This document shows positions 1-6,595 of a stretch of DNA of 27,187 bases, piece after piece; the first letter of the stretch is position 1, and every line of letters begins with the position of its first letter. The position numbers and the translations under genes were made by a program. Source of the stretch: SG8-40 sp035528435 (GTDB lineage: Bacteria; Pseudomonadota; Gammaproteobacteria; Burkholderiales; Eutrophovitaceae); contig DATKYN010000102.1 of the NCBI GenBank assembly GCA_035528435.1, positions 1-27,187 on the forward strand, in the 5' to 3' direction. The notes below the pieces were generated by a model. The model had not been told where the DNA came from and did no database searches. It saw nothing but the letters and a program-made list of their open reading frames with translations.

Positions 1-504
1 CCCGACCTTGTTGAAACTGTTCTCCAGTGCGATACAGCCCTGGATTTCGTGGGCCTTGATCATGGCGGTGAGCACGTCCTGCATGGTCAGCGGTTTCTTG
101 CCGGCGGCGACGGCATTTCGAGACAGCCAGTCGGCAGTGGCGAGAATGCCGCCAAGATTGTCCGACGGGTGACCCCATTCGGCTGCCAGCCAGGTGTCGT
201 TGAAATCAAGCCAGCGAATCATTGCACCGATGTTGAAAGCCGCTTGCACCGGATCGAGCTGGAACTGCGTGCCCGGCACTTTGGCACCGTTGGGCACCAC
301 TGTGCCCGGTACGATCGGTCCGAGCAGCTTGGTGCAGGCCGGGTATTCCAGCGCCTCCAGCCCGCAACCGAGGGTGTCCATCAGGCAGTAACGCGCGGTT
401 TCGTAGGCCTGTTTACTGGAGATTTTTGCCTTGGCGGCATAGTTGGCGATATCCGTCAGGACCTTGTCGGGTTTCGGGCGGACGTTGGAGATATGTGCTG
501 ACAT
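1..504 (-). CDS. prpD: 2-methylcitrate dehydratase PrpD, 5' part, truncated by window edge
   Basis: Reading leftward from ATG at 504 the frame stays open for 168 codons to the window edge. The translation begins MSAHISNVRPKPDKV and contains RWLDFNDTWLAAEWGHPSDN at about residues 97-116, the signature of the MmgE/PrpD family near its active site, followed by an alanine-rich helical stretch. PrpD dehydrates 2-methylcitrate to 2-methylaconitate in the cytosolic methylcitrate cycle; some members give methylisocitrate together with aconitase. A full protein has about 480 residues, so roughly two thirds lie outside the window. It follows prpB and prpC on the same strand but is 208 bp downstream of prpC, so it may have its own signals. 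The ribosome site is weak (GGAAC about 10 nt upstream). The alternative is another MmgE/PrpD protein of unknown substrate, but prpBC next door makes PrpD by far the best call. Confidence 0.93.
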   Translation of the reverse strand, partial: MSAHISNVRPKPDKVLTDIANYAAKAKISSKQAYETARYCLMDTLGCGLEALEYPACTKLLGPIVPGTVVPNGAKVPGTQFQLDPVQAAFNIGAMIRWLDFNDTWLAAEWGHPSDNLGGILATADWLSRNAVAAGKKPLTMQDVLTAMIKAHEIQGCIALENSFNKVG

Positions 505-568
505 GTTTTTAATGTTCCAGTTATTTACAAGATAAGTGAACAACAAAGGACCAGAGGCGAGGAGAAGG

Positions 569-583
569 TCAGTACCGTACTGA
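569..583. repeat. Short perfect inverted repeat in the prpC-prpD gap
   Basis: TCAGTAC and GTACTGA flank a single central base, giving a 15-bp palindrome about 65 bp upstream of the prpD start. With one central base it suits a dimeric regulator's operator better than an RNA hairpin. No partner regulator is visible. The match could be chance, since only this one copy was seen. Confidence 0.4.
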
Positions 584-611
584 GTTACCCGGACATCAGG
601 TCTGAAAGATG

Positions 612-634
612 CGCCGCATCACAGCGATGCGGTG
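612..634. repeat. Hairpin between prpC and prpD
   Basis: CCGCATC (614-620) and GATGCGG (626-632) pair perfectly around a 5-base loop, and two further pairs (one G-T) extend the stem to 612-634. It lies in the 208-bp space between the prpC stop (713) and prpD start (504), within their shared leftward transcript. No T-run follows on the minus strand, so it is more likely an mRNA-stabilising or processing structure than an intrinsic terminator. Confidence 0.45.
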
Positions 635-712
635 GATGTCCTGTGCCCGGGTTCGTCTTTCCGTGTGTCTCTGTGTCTGCGTAATGAATCGGTTTACAAA
701 TTAACCGTGTGG

Positions 713-1870
713 CTAGAGTTTGCGTTTGCCGATCGGTTGCCATTTCAGGTTTTCCGGACCGGTGTAATTTGCGCTTGGTCGAATGATCTTGCCGTCCTGA
801 CGCTGCTCGATGACGTGAGCGGCCCATCCGGATGTGCGTGCAATCACGAAGATCGGAGTGAACATCGCGGTCGGAATCCCCATCTGGCTGTAGCTTACCG
901 CCGAGAACCAGTCGAGATTGGGGAACATCTTTTTCTCGTCCCACATCACCGTTTCAATGCGTTCGGCGATGTCAAACAGGTTCATGTTGCCGGTGTCCTT
1001 GCACAGCCGGCGGGACACTTCCTTGATCACTTCGTTACGCGGGTCAGAAATCGTATAGACAGGGTGGCCGAAGCCGATAACGATCTCCTTGTTGGCGATG
1101 CGTGCCTTGATGTCTTCTTCAGCGGCCGCCGGCGTGTGATAGCGCTGCTGTATTTCGTAGGCGACTTCGTTCGCGCCACCGTGCTTGGGTCCGCGCAAGG
1201 CGCCAATGGCCCCGGTGATGGACGAGTACATGTCAGACGCCGTGCCGGCAATGACGCGGCCGGTAAACGTCGAGGCGTTGAATTCATGCTCGGCGTACAG
1301 GATCAGTGAGGTGTGCATCGCACGTTCCCACATTTCGGAAGGCTCTTCGCCATGCAGCATGTGAAGGAAATGGCCGCCGATGGAATCATCATCCGTCTCG
1401 GTTTCGATGCGCCGGCCGTTGTGACTCCAGTGATACCAGTACAGCAGCATTGAGCCGAAGGAGGCCATCAGGCGATCGGCAATATCTCGCGCGCCTTGTA
1501 CGTTGTGGTCGTCTCTTTCCGGCAGGGTGGTGCCCAGTGCCGAACAACCGGTGCGCAGCACATCCATCGGGTGCGCCGCCGCCGGCAGCCACTCGAGTAC
1601 TGCCTTGACGTTTGCCGGCAGGCCCCGCATCGCCTTGAGCTTGAGCTTGTAGTTTTTCAGCTCGGCGCTCGTGGGTAATTTGTCATGAACCAGGAGATAC
1701 GCGATTTCCTCGAATTCGGCCTCTTCGGCGAAGTCCAGGATGTCGTAACCGCGATAGTGCAGGTCGTTACCGGTGCGCCCGACGGTGCACAGGGCGGTGT
1801 TGCCAGCCGGAACACCGGACAGTGCTACGGACTTCTTCGGTTTGGGCTTGGCCTGTTCGGCGTTTTTCAT
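713..1870 (-). CDS. prpC: 2-methylcitrate synthase PrpC
   Basis: PrpC condenses propionyl-CoA with oxaloacetate to 2-methylcitrate, the entry step of the methylcitrate cycle in the cytosol. The 385-residue protein has the citrate synthase fold with the catalytic triad visible: His230 in GPKHGGAN, His269 in GFGHPVY and Asp320 in FPNLDWFS. The spacing, the shorter length compared with the 433-residue GltA of this window, and the RGYDI start region are those of the PrpC branch. Its ATG overlaps the prpB stop in an ATGA (1867-1870), with AAAGGA just upstream inside prpB, so the two are translationally coupled. The window carries two divergent citrate synthase paralogues, this one beside prpB and prpD and gltA beside the 2-oxoglutarate dehydrogenase genes, so context and sequence agree on the split. 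Confidence 0.97.
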   Translation of the reverse strand: MKNAEQAKPKPKKSVALSGVPAGNTALCTVGRTGNDLHYRGYDILDFAEEAEFEEIAYLLVHDKLPTSAELKNYKLKLKAMRGLPANVKAVLEWLPAAAHPMDVLRTGCSALGTTLPERDDHNVQGARDIADRLMASFGSMLLYWYHWSHNGRRIETETDDDSIGGHFLHMLHGEEPSEMWERAMHTSLILYAEHEFNASTFTGRVIAGTASDMYSSITGAIGALRGPKHGGANEVAYEIQQRYHTPAAAEEDIKARIANKEIVIGFGHPVYTISDPRNEVIKEVSRRLCKDTGNMNLFDIAERIETVMWDEKKMFPNLDWFSAVSYSQMGIPTAMFTPIFVIARTSGWAAHVIEQRQDGKIIRPSANYTGPENLKWQPIGKRKL

Positions 1871-2757
1871 GATTTCTTTTCCTTTGCGAAGAGTTCGTCG
1901 AGCTTGTGCTCGAACTTGTGATAATCCAGGTAATCGTAGAGTTCGTCACGCGTTTGCATGGTGTCGACCACGTTCTTCTGCGTGCCTTCCTGTCGCAGCG
2001 TCTGGTACACGTTGAGTGCGGCCTTGTTCATTGCGCGGAATGCCGACAATGGATACAAAACCAGCGACACATTGACCGAACGCAATTCATCCACGGTGAA
2101 CAATGGCGTATGGCCGAACTCGGTGATGTTGGCAAGGATCGGTACTTTAACCGCATCCGCAAACTTCTTGTACATCGACAACTCGGTCATCGCTTCGGGA
2201 AAGATCATGTCGGCACCCGCTTCGACGCAGGCGCAGGCGCGCTCAATGGCGGCATCCAGTCCCTCGACTGCCAGTGCGTCGGTGCGCGCCATGATGACAA
2301 AATCGGGATCGGTGCGGGCATCGGCAGCGGCCTTGATGCGGTCAACCATTTCTTCCCTGGAAACGATCTCCTTTCCGGGGCGATGGCCGCAACGCTTGCT
2401 CTGCACCTGGTCCTCGATGTGCATGGCACCAGCGCCGAATTTGATCAGGGATTTCACCGTGCGGGCGATGTTGAAGGCACCGCCAAAACCGGTATCGACA
2501 TCGACCAGAAGCGGCAATGAGCACACGTCCGTAATCCTACGTACGTCGGTGAGCACGTCGTCCAGGCCCGAGATGCCCAGATCGGGCAGTCCCAGCGAAC
2601 CGGCGGCAACGCCACCGCCGGACAGATAAATTGCCTTGTAGCCGCTGCGTTCGGCAAGCCGCGCATGATAGGCATTGATTGCACCGATGACCTGCAGCGG
2701 TTGTTCCGCAGTGACAGCGTCGCGGAATTTCCTGCCTTGGGATTGGATAGATGTCAT
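1867..2757 (-). CDS. prpB: 2-methylisocitrate lyase PrpB
   Basis: PrpB cleaves 2-methylisocitrate to pyruvate and succinate, the last step of the methylcitrate cycle. The 296-residue protein is a PEP mutase/isocitrate lyase superfamily barrel. Visible motifs are YLSGGGV (residues 44-50), the metal-binding DVDTGFGG (86-93), HIEDQ (113-117) and KRCGH (121-125), whose Cys123 is the catalytic base typical of this family. Its length matches PrpB and is far shorter than isocitrate lyase AceA (over 430 residues). The start at 2757 has a GAGGA ribosome site 9 bases upstream. It lies 38 bp after the CitE-like gene and overlaps prpC by 4 bases. The succinate it makes is the substrate of the sdh operon in the same window. 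Confidence 0.97.
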   Translation of the reverse strand: MTSIQSQGRKFRDAVTAEQPLQVIGAINAYHARLAERSGYKAIYLSGGGVAAGSLGLPDLGISGLDDVLTDVRRITDVCSLPLLVDVDTGFGGAFNIARTVKSLIKFGAGAMHIEDQVQSKRCGHRPGKEIVSREEMVDRIKAAADARTDPDFVIMARTDALAVEGLDAAIERACACVEAGADMIFPEAMTELSMYKKFADAVKVPILANITEFGHTPLFTVDELRSVNVSLVLYPLSAFRAMNKAALNVYQTLRQEGTQKNVVDTMQTRDELYDYLDYHKFEHKLDELFAKEKKS

Positions 2758-2787
2758 GTTGGTTGGTCCTCAGGGTTTCGCATAATC

Positions 2788-2813
2788 TCTGCGATCTAAA
2801 GATCGATTGCAGA
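2788..2813. repeat. Inverted repeat across the stop codon of the CitE-like gene
   Basis: CGATCT (2792-2797) and AGATCG (2800-2805) pair around two bases, and TCTG (2788-2791) pairs with CAGA (2810-2813) beyond a four-base bulge. The structure overlaps the TAG stop of the CitE-like gene and precedes prpB by about 30 bases on the minus strand. There is no T-run, so termination is unlikely. It may tune the relative expression of the lyase and prpB. Confidence 0.35.
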
Positions 2814-3818
2814 TGGTTTGCCGAGTGTCGGGAAATCTCTCGGGAAGAATGCCTGCTCGGCATTGCGCGGCAGTTGCGCGCCGGTGGTGCGGGCGCGCTT
2901 GAGCAGATCCCAGAAATAGCGGTAGCTGGCCCGGTCGTGCATTTCGCCGTTGTGGGATATCGGCCCCCAGTCCGCGGACTGGGCCGCAAGCAGGATTTCC
3001 GCGGCGCGGGAGATGTCGCTCGCGCCCGGGCGCATTGATTCGACGATTGGCTTGATCTGTGCCGGATGGATGCTGTACATCCGCAGAAAGCCGAACTCTT
3101 CGCGCGCAATGCGCGCGTCCTCGCGCGGCACTGCCTGATCGTCGAATACCAGGCAGGGGTTGTGTGTCGGCACCAGACCGTTGACAAGCGCTGCCGCAGC
3201 GACCTCGGTCTTGCCGCGGGCGATCAGGCGGTGCTGGAACTGCCCCGGTGATCGCATGGCGGAGGCGGGGACGGCGCCTCGATGATCGCTGACGAAATCG
3301 AGTAAGCCGAATACCAGTGCCTGCAAACCGGGGAGAGCGGCAATGTCGAAAATCTCGCGTAGCGCGCTTTGCGTTTCGATCAGGATGTGAACCGGCGGTG
3401 GCGCGGTTCCGGCGGCGGCGGCCCGACTGTGAATGTAATCGACTGCGCGTGCGGCGTCGTCGCGCGAGACTGGTTTGGGAACGGTGACGTAGGCGATGTT
3501 TTCGCCAGCCTCGCCGATCAGAATGTCGACGTCGTGCTTCCAGGCATCATGGAGAGGGTCATGTATCCGAATGCCGGCACGCTTGAACGTGTTTTCCGGG
3601 TCGTTAAGCAGGCGGGCAACCATTGACGCGTGGCTGCGCTCCTCTCCGGCGGGTGCGCCGTCTTCGCAGTCACAGGTGATATCAAAAATACCGCCCAGTT
3701 CCGCTTGCAGCGCAAAGGCCTTGCGGATGAATTTTTCATTGCCAGCGAAATGTTCACACGCGGGCAGGGCGGGGAGTGCTTTTTCCGCCTGGAACAGGAC
3801 CATGTCGGGATGTTGCAT
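2796..3818 (-). CDS. HpcH/HpaI aldolase / citrate lyase beta (CitE)-family CoA-ester lyase
   Basis: The 340-residue protein belongs to the CitE / malyl-CoA lyase superfamily, TIM barrels that make or split a carbon-carbon bond next to a CoA thioester using Mg2+. Family features seen are CDCEDG (residues 49-54, equivalent to the usual DLEDG), the metal ligand Glu in LIETQSAL (148), FGLLDFVSD (170-178) and the IHPAQI motif (250-255). The C-terminal part NGEMHDRASYRYFW extends the chain beyond a classical CitE of about 290 residues. No citrate lyase alpha (CitF) or gamma (CitD) gene is nearby, so it is unlikely to be part of citrate lyase. A stand-alone malyl-CoA, methylmalyl-CoA or citramalyl-CoA lyase is likelier, and its place between mdh and prpB suggests C4/C5 acid or propionyl-CoA metabolism. 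An in-frame TGA just upstream fixes 3818 as the earliest ATG. The exact substrate is not known from sequence. Confidence 0.85.
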   Translation of the reverse strand: MQHPDMVLFQAEKALPALPACEHFAGNEKFIRKAFALQAELGGIFDITCDCEDGAPAGEERSHASMVARLLNDPENTFKRAGIRIHDPLHDAWKHDVDILIGEAGENIAYVTVPKPVSRDDAARAVDYIHSRAAAAGTAPPPVHILIETQSALREIFDIAALPGLQALVFGLLDFVSDHRGAVPASAMRSPGQFQHRLIARGKTEVAAAALVNGLVPTHNPCLVFDDQAVPREDARIAREEFGFLRMYSIHPAQIKPIVESMRPGASDISRAAEILLAAQSADWGPISHNGEMHDRASYRYFWDLLKRARTTGAQLPRNAEQAFFPRDFPTLGKPSAIDL

Positions 3819-3836
3819 GGTTACTGGCCCGGCTCA

Positions 3837-3853
3837 GCGCGGCATTGCCGCGC
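3837..3853. repeat. GC-rich palindrome between mdh and the CitE-like gene
   Basis: GCGCGGCA and TGCCGCGC flank one central base, a 17-bp perfect palindrome about 20 bp upstream of the lyase start. A smaller GCCGC-ATG-GCGGC hairpin (3881-3893) sits directly after the mdh stop codon. Together they fill much of the 75-bp gap and could limit or stabilise the downstream part of the transcript. No terminator T-run is seen. Confidence 0.4.
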
Positions 3854-3893
3854 ATGCTGCTGGTGATGTGAAGTCCCGTCGCCGCATGGCGGC

Positions 3894-4874
3894 TTAACCG
3901 ACAAGATGCTTGATAGCGTCGCGCTCTTCTGCGAGTTCCTTGAGCGTGAGATTCATCTTTTCACGGCTGAAGGAGTCAATCTCGAGACCTTTGACCATTT
4001 CGTAATTGCCGTTGCTGCAAGTTACCGGAAAGCCGTAGATGATGCCGGCGGGAATGTCGTAGGAACCGTCGGACGGGATACCCATGGTCGTCCATTTGCC
4101 ACTGGTGCCGAGCACCCAGTCGCGCACGTGATCGATCGCCGCATTGGCGGCGGATGCCGCCGAAGACAGGCCTCGCGCCTCGATAATGGCGGCACCGCGC
4201 TTTCCGACCGTCGGGATGAATGTGTTCCGGTACCACGCTTCGTCATTCACCGCAGCGGCCGCCGGCTGCCCGGCAATGGAAGCGAACCGGTAGTCCGGAT
4301 ACATGGTCGGGGAATGATTGCCCCAGACCACAAGTTTCTCGATCGAATCAACCGGTTTGCCGGTCTTCGCTGAAAGTTGCGACAGCGCGCGGTTGTGATC
4401 GAGGCGCAGCATGGCGGTGAAATTTCCGGCGGGCAGGTCCGGCGCACTCTTCATGGCAATGTAGGCGTTGGTGTTGGCCGGGTTACCAACGACCAGGACC
4501 TTGACAGAGCGGCTGGCAACTTCATTAAGCGCCTTGCCCTGACCGGTAAAGATGGCGCCGTTAGCCTCCAGCAGGTCCTTGCGTTCCATGCCCTTGCTGC
4601 GGGGGCGGGCGCCAACCAGCAGGGCAATGTCGGCATCCTTGAACGCGATTTTCGGGTCATCCGATTGCACGACACCGGCAAGCAGGGGGAAGGCGCAATC
4701 ATCCAGTTCCATGACCACACCCTTGAGGGCGTTCAGGGCTGGCGTAATCTCGAGTAGTTGCAGAATGACGGGTTGGTCGGGTCCGAGCATTTCTCCGGAC
4801 GCAATACGAAACAACAGACTGTAGCCAATCTGACCGGCGGCACCGGTTACTGCAACACGGACGGGGGTCTTCAT
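3894..4874 (-). CDS. mdh: Malate dehydrogenase (NAD-dependent)
   Basis: Mdh interconverts malate and oxaloacetate in the TCA cycle. The 326-residue protein starts MKTPVRVAVTGAAGQIGYSL, the NAD-binding Rossmann glycine motif of the long bacterial malate dehydrogenase subgroup. The substrate arginines lie in GARPRSKGMERKDLL (Arg92, Arg98) and LDHNRA (Arg162). Asp159 and catalytic His187 (WGNHSPTMYPD) form the proton relay. NPANTNAYI (131-139) is also typical. I chose ATG 4874 over the upstream ATG at 4910 because GGGAG precedes it at good spacing and the homologous N terminus begins at this point. It is the first gene of the leftward block, about 112 nt after the predicted promoter start, and supplies oxaloacetate to both GltA and PrpC. 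Confidence 0.97.
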   Translation of the reverse strand: MKTPVRVAVTGAAGQIGYSLLFRIASGEMLGPDQPVILQLLEITPALNALKGVVMELDDCAFPLLAGVVQSDDPKIAFKDADIALLVGARPRSKGMERKDLLEANGAIFTGQGKALNEVASRSVKVLVVGNPANTNAYIAMKSAPDLPAGNFTAMLRLDHNRALSQLSAKTGKPVDSIEKLVVWGNHSPTMYPDYRFASIAGQPAAAAVNDEAWYRNTFIPTVGKRGAAIIEARGLSSAASAANAAIDHVRDWVLGTSGKWTTMGIPSDGSYDIPAGIIYGFPVTCSNGNYEMVKGLEIDSFSREKMNLTLKELAEERDAIKHLVG

Positions 4875-4993
4875 TTCAGCTCGCTCCCTTGAAGAGGTGT
4901 GTGAGAACAACGGGCATGCGCATCGAATTGCAGCCGGGTTTACCCTTGTCTGGCGGTATGCGCCAAGCCCGTAACCTGCATAATGCCGCCGCG

Positions 4994-5022
4994 ATATTAA
5001 TGAAGGGGGTTAACCCTGTCAA
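4994..5022 (-). promoter_or_regulatory. Sigma70-type promoter for the mdh-prp block
   Basis: On the minus strand TTGACA (5022-5017) and TAATAT (4999-4994) are separated by exactly 17 bases. The -35 matches consensus fully and the -10 at five of six positions. Transcription would start near 4987, giving a leader of about 112 nt before mdh. The spacer contains the perfect palindrome GGGTTAACCC (5007-5016), well placed for a repressor to occlude RNA polymerase. Confidence 0.75.
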
Positions 5023-5026
5023 TAAT

Positions 5027-5045
5027 TCTTATATAAGACATAAGA
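5027..5045. promoter_or_regulatory. Palindromic candidate operator in the mdh/gntR divergent region
   Basis: TCTTATATAAGA (5027-5038) is a perfect 12-bp palindrome, followed in 7-bp phase by a second ATAAGA (5040-5045). It lies 4 bases upstream of the mdh -35 box and about 50 bases before the gntR start. AT-rich dyads with a central TATA are typical of GntR/HutC-family operators, so the adjacent regulator is the natural candidate ligand. That link is inference. Confidence 0.5.
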
Positions 5046-5097
5046 GACATCTTTTGATGGACGCGCCCGTTTTATTAGGCTTAGAATCGCTATCCAT

Positions 5098-5835
5098 ATG
5101 AAAGTGGCGACCCCAAACGGACCTGCCTATCAGCCTTTGTACAGGCAGATCAAGTACTTGATTACCGAGTCCCTGGTCTCCGGCGAATGGCGCCCGGGGC
5201 AGCCCATCCCCAGTGAAATCGAACTTGCCCATCGCTACAGCGTGAGCCAGGGAACGGTGCGCAAGGCCGTTACGGAGCTGGCGGACCAGAAGTTGCTGGT
5301 CCGGCACCAGGGCAAGGGTACTTTTGTTGCCTCGCACTCCGAAGAGCGCACCCGGTTTCCGTTCCTTAGAATGCGCCCCGATACCGGCGATGTGACCTCG
5401 CTGTCTGCATCTTTGCTGGACTTCTGGCGGATCAAACTCGATGCAAGATCGGCCGCTGAACTGCGATTGAATGTTGGTGCCAGCGGCTGGTTGCTTCGCC
5501 GTCTGCTATCTCCAGCGGGTACGCCTGCCGTGTACGAAGAAATTCGCCTTCCGAGTTCTCTTTTTGAGACCGTCTCCGAGACGGTGATCGAGAAATACGA
5601 CTGCATGCTCTACAGCATGTATGAGTCTGCCTTCAACGTGCGCATCGTATATGTGGAAGAGCAGCTGAAGGCGCAATCGGCGGAAGGCGAAGTCGCCTCC
5701 CGTCTGGATGTCAAAGCGGGCTTCCCGTTGCTGGTGATCGATCGGGTTGCGTATACCTACGGAGACCGGCCGGTTGAACTGCGTCGCAGCTACTGCAACA
5801 CGGCAGAGCATCACTACCGAAATCATATTCTCTAG
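5098..5835 (+). CDS. GntR-family (HutC-type, UTRA domain) transcriptional regulator
   Basis: The 245-residue protein has an N-terminal GntR winged helix (about residues 10-78). PLYRQIKYLI opens helix 1, PSEIELAHRYSVSQGTVRKA is the helix-turn-helix, and HQGKGTFVAS is the wing. Residues about 95-240 look like a UTRA ligand-binding domain, which marks the HutC subfamily. It lies between divergent mdh and, 41 bp downstream, sdhC. It therefore probably controls one or both blocks in response to a small metabolite, as GntR genes at this place in betaproteobacteria are thought to do. No Shine-Dalgarno sequence precedes ATG 5098. A TAGAAT at 5083-5088 would put transcription start almost at the ATG, so leaderless translation is possible. 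The ligand cannot be told from sequence. Confidence 0.9.
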   Translation: MKVATPNGPAYQPLYRQIKYLITESLVSGEWRPGQPIPSEIELAHRYSVSQGTVRKAVTELADQKLLVRHQGKGTFVASHSEERTRFPFLRMRPDTGDVTSLSASLLDFWRIKLDARSAAELRLNVGASGWLLRRLLSPAGTPAVYEEIRLPSSLFETVSETVIEKYDCMLYSMYESAFNVRIVYVEEQLKAQSAEGEVASRLDVKAGFPLLVIDRVAYTYGDRPVELRRSYCNTAEHHYRNHIL

Positions 5836-5876
5836 GGCGCTGAACGGTACCGCCAGGATAACAAGGACAAAAAGAC

Positions 5877-6254
5877 ATGCCTCCGACTAATCGCCCCAAG
5901 TATCTGAACCTCACGCAGATACGGCTTCCCGTTCCCGCGCTGGTTTCGATTCTGCATCGTATCAGCGGCTTCGGAATGTTTACTTTCGCCTGGGCCATGC
6001 TCTGGCTATTGCAGTTGACGCTGCAGTCCCCGGAAGGCTATACGCAGGCCGCCGGTTTTGCCCAGAGTTGGGTTGGAAAGCTGTTCCTGACAGGAATCGG
6101 CTGGGCATTCATGCACCACTTCTTTGCCGGGCTGCGTTTCCTGCTGCTCGATGCGCACATCGGGACGGAGCTTCAAAGCGCGCGCCGCTCGAGTTGGGTG
6201 GTGCTGGCACTGGGTATTGCGGGAACGTTGGTTCTGGGAGCAAGTCTATGGTAA
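5877..6254 (+). CDS. sdhC: Succinate dehydrogenase cytochrome b556 subunit SdhC
   Basis: SdhC is a membrane anchor of complex II that, with SdhD, binds heme b and ubiquinone. The 125-residue protein has three membrane segments (about 31-51, 66-87 and 106-123). Family marks are LVSILHRISGFGMF (HRISG, quinone-site Ser and Arg) and the heme-side MHHFFAGLRFLLLDAH. The ATG at 5877 follows AAGGA at about 9 bases. The gene is 41 bp after gntR and overlaps sdhD by 7 bases, so all are likely on one transcript. Confidence 0.95.
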   Translation: MPPTNRPKYLNLTQIRLPVPALVSILHRISGFGMFTFAWAMLWLLQLTLQSPEGYTQAAGFAQSWVGKLFLTGIGWAFMHHFFAGLRFLLLDAHIGTELQSARRSSWVVLALGIAGTLVLGASLW

Positions 6255-6595
6255 CGAGAGTCGTCACAGGCGCGCATTACGGGCTGAAAGACTGGCTGAT
6301 ACAACGGGTTTCGGCAGTCGTCATGGCGACCTATGTGGTGTTGTTTGTCGCCGCCATGCTGGTTTGCACGCCAGCAAATTACGAAGAATGGCGTGACGTT
6401 TTTGCACCGCAGTGGATGCGCCTTGCAACCCTTTTGTTTTTCCTGAGTCTGTTCTGGCATGCATGGATCGGCATGCGCGACATTCTCATGGATTACGTGA
6501 GTTCGGCTGCTGCACGCCTTGGGCTGCAGGTCGTCGTGGTATTGCTGCTCGTGGCCTATGCCGCCTGGGCGGTTCAAATTCTCTGGAGTATCTGA
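6248..6595 (+). CDS. sdhD: Succinate dehydrogenase membrane anchor subunit SdhD
   Basis: SdhD completes the heme b and quinone-binding anchor of complex II. The 115-residue protein has three predicted membrane segments (about 21-41, 56-75 and 88-111). The second carries the heme-ligand signature FWHAWIGMRDILMDYV, with His, Arg and the DY pair conserved in SdhD. ATG 6248 lies inside the end of sdhC, with GGGAG just upstream; an open frame reaching further upstream is only sdhC read out of frame. Its TGA is followed directly by the ATG of sdhA, which implies tight translational coupling and balanced subunit synthesis. Confidence 0.95.
   Translation: MVTRVVTGAHYGLKDWLIQRVSAVVMATYVVLFVAAMLVCTPANYEEWRDVFAPQWMRLATLLFFLSLFWHAWIGMRDILMDYVSSAAARLGLQVVVVLLLVAYAAWAVQILWSI

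Noticed and set aside
632..1309. 225-codon plus-strand frame opposite prpC
   Set aside because: It is antisense to the clear PrpC coding sequence and shows no recognisable domain.
4875..4910. Longer mdh start at ATG 4910
   Set aside because: The extra 12 residues are not part of the conserved N terminus, and ATG 4874 has the better ribosome site.
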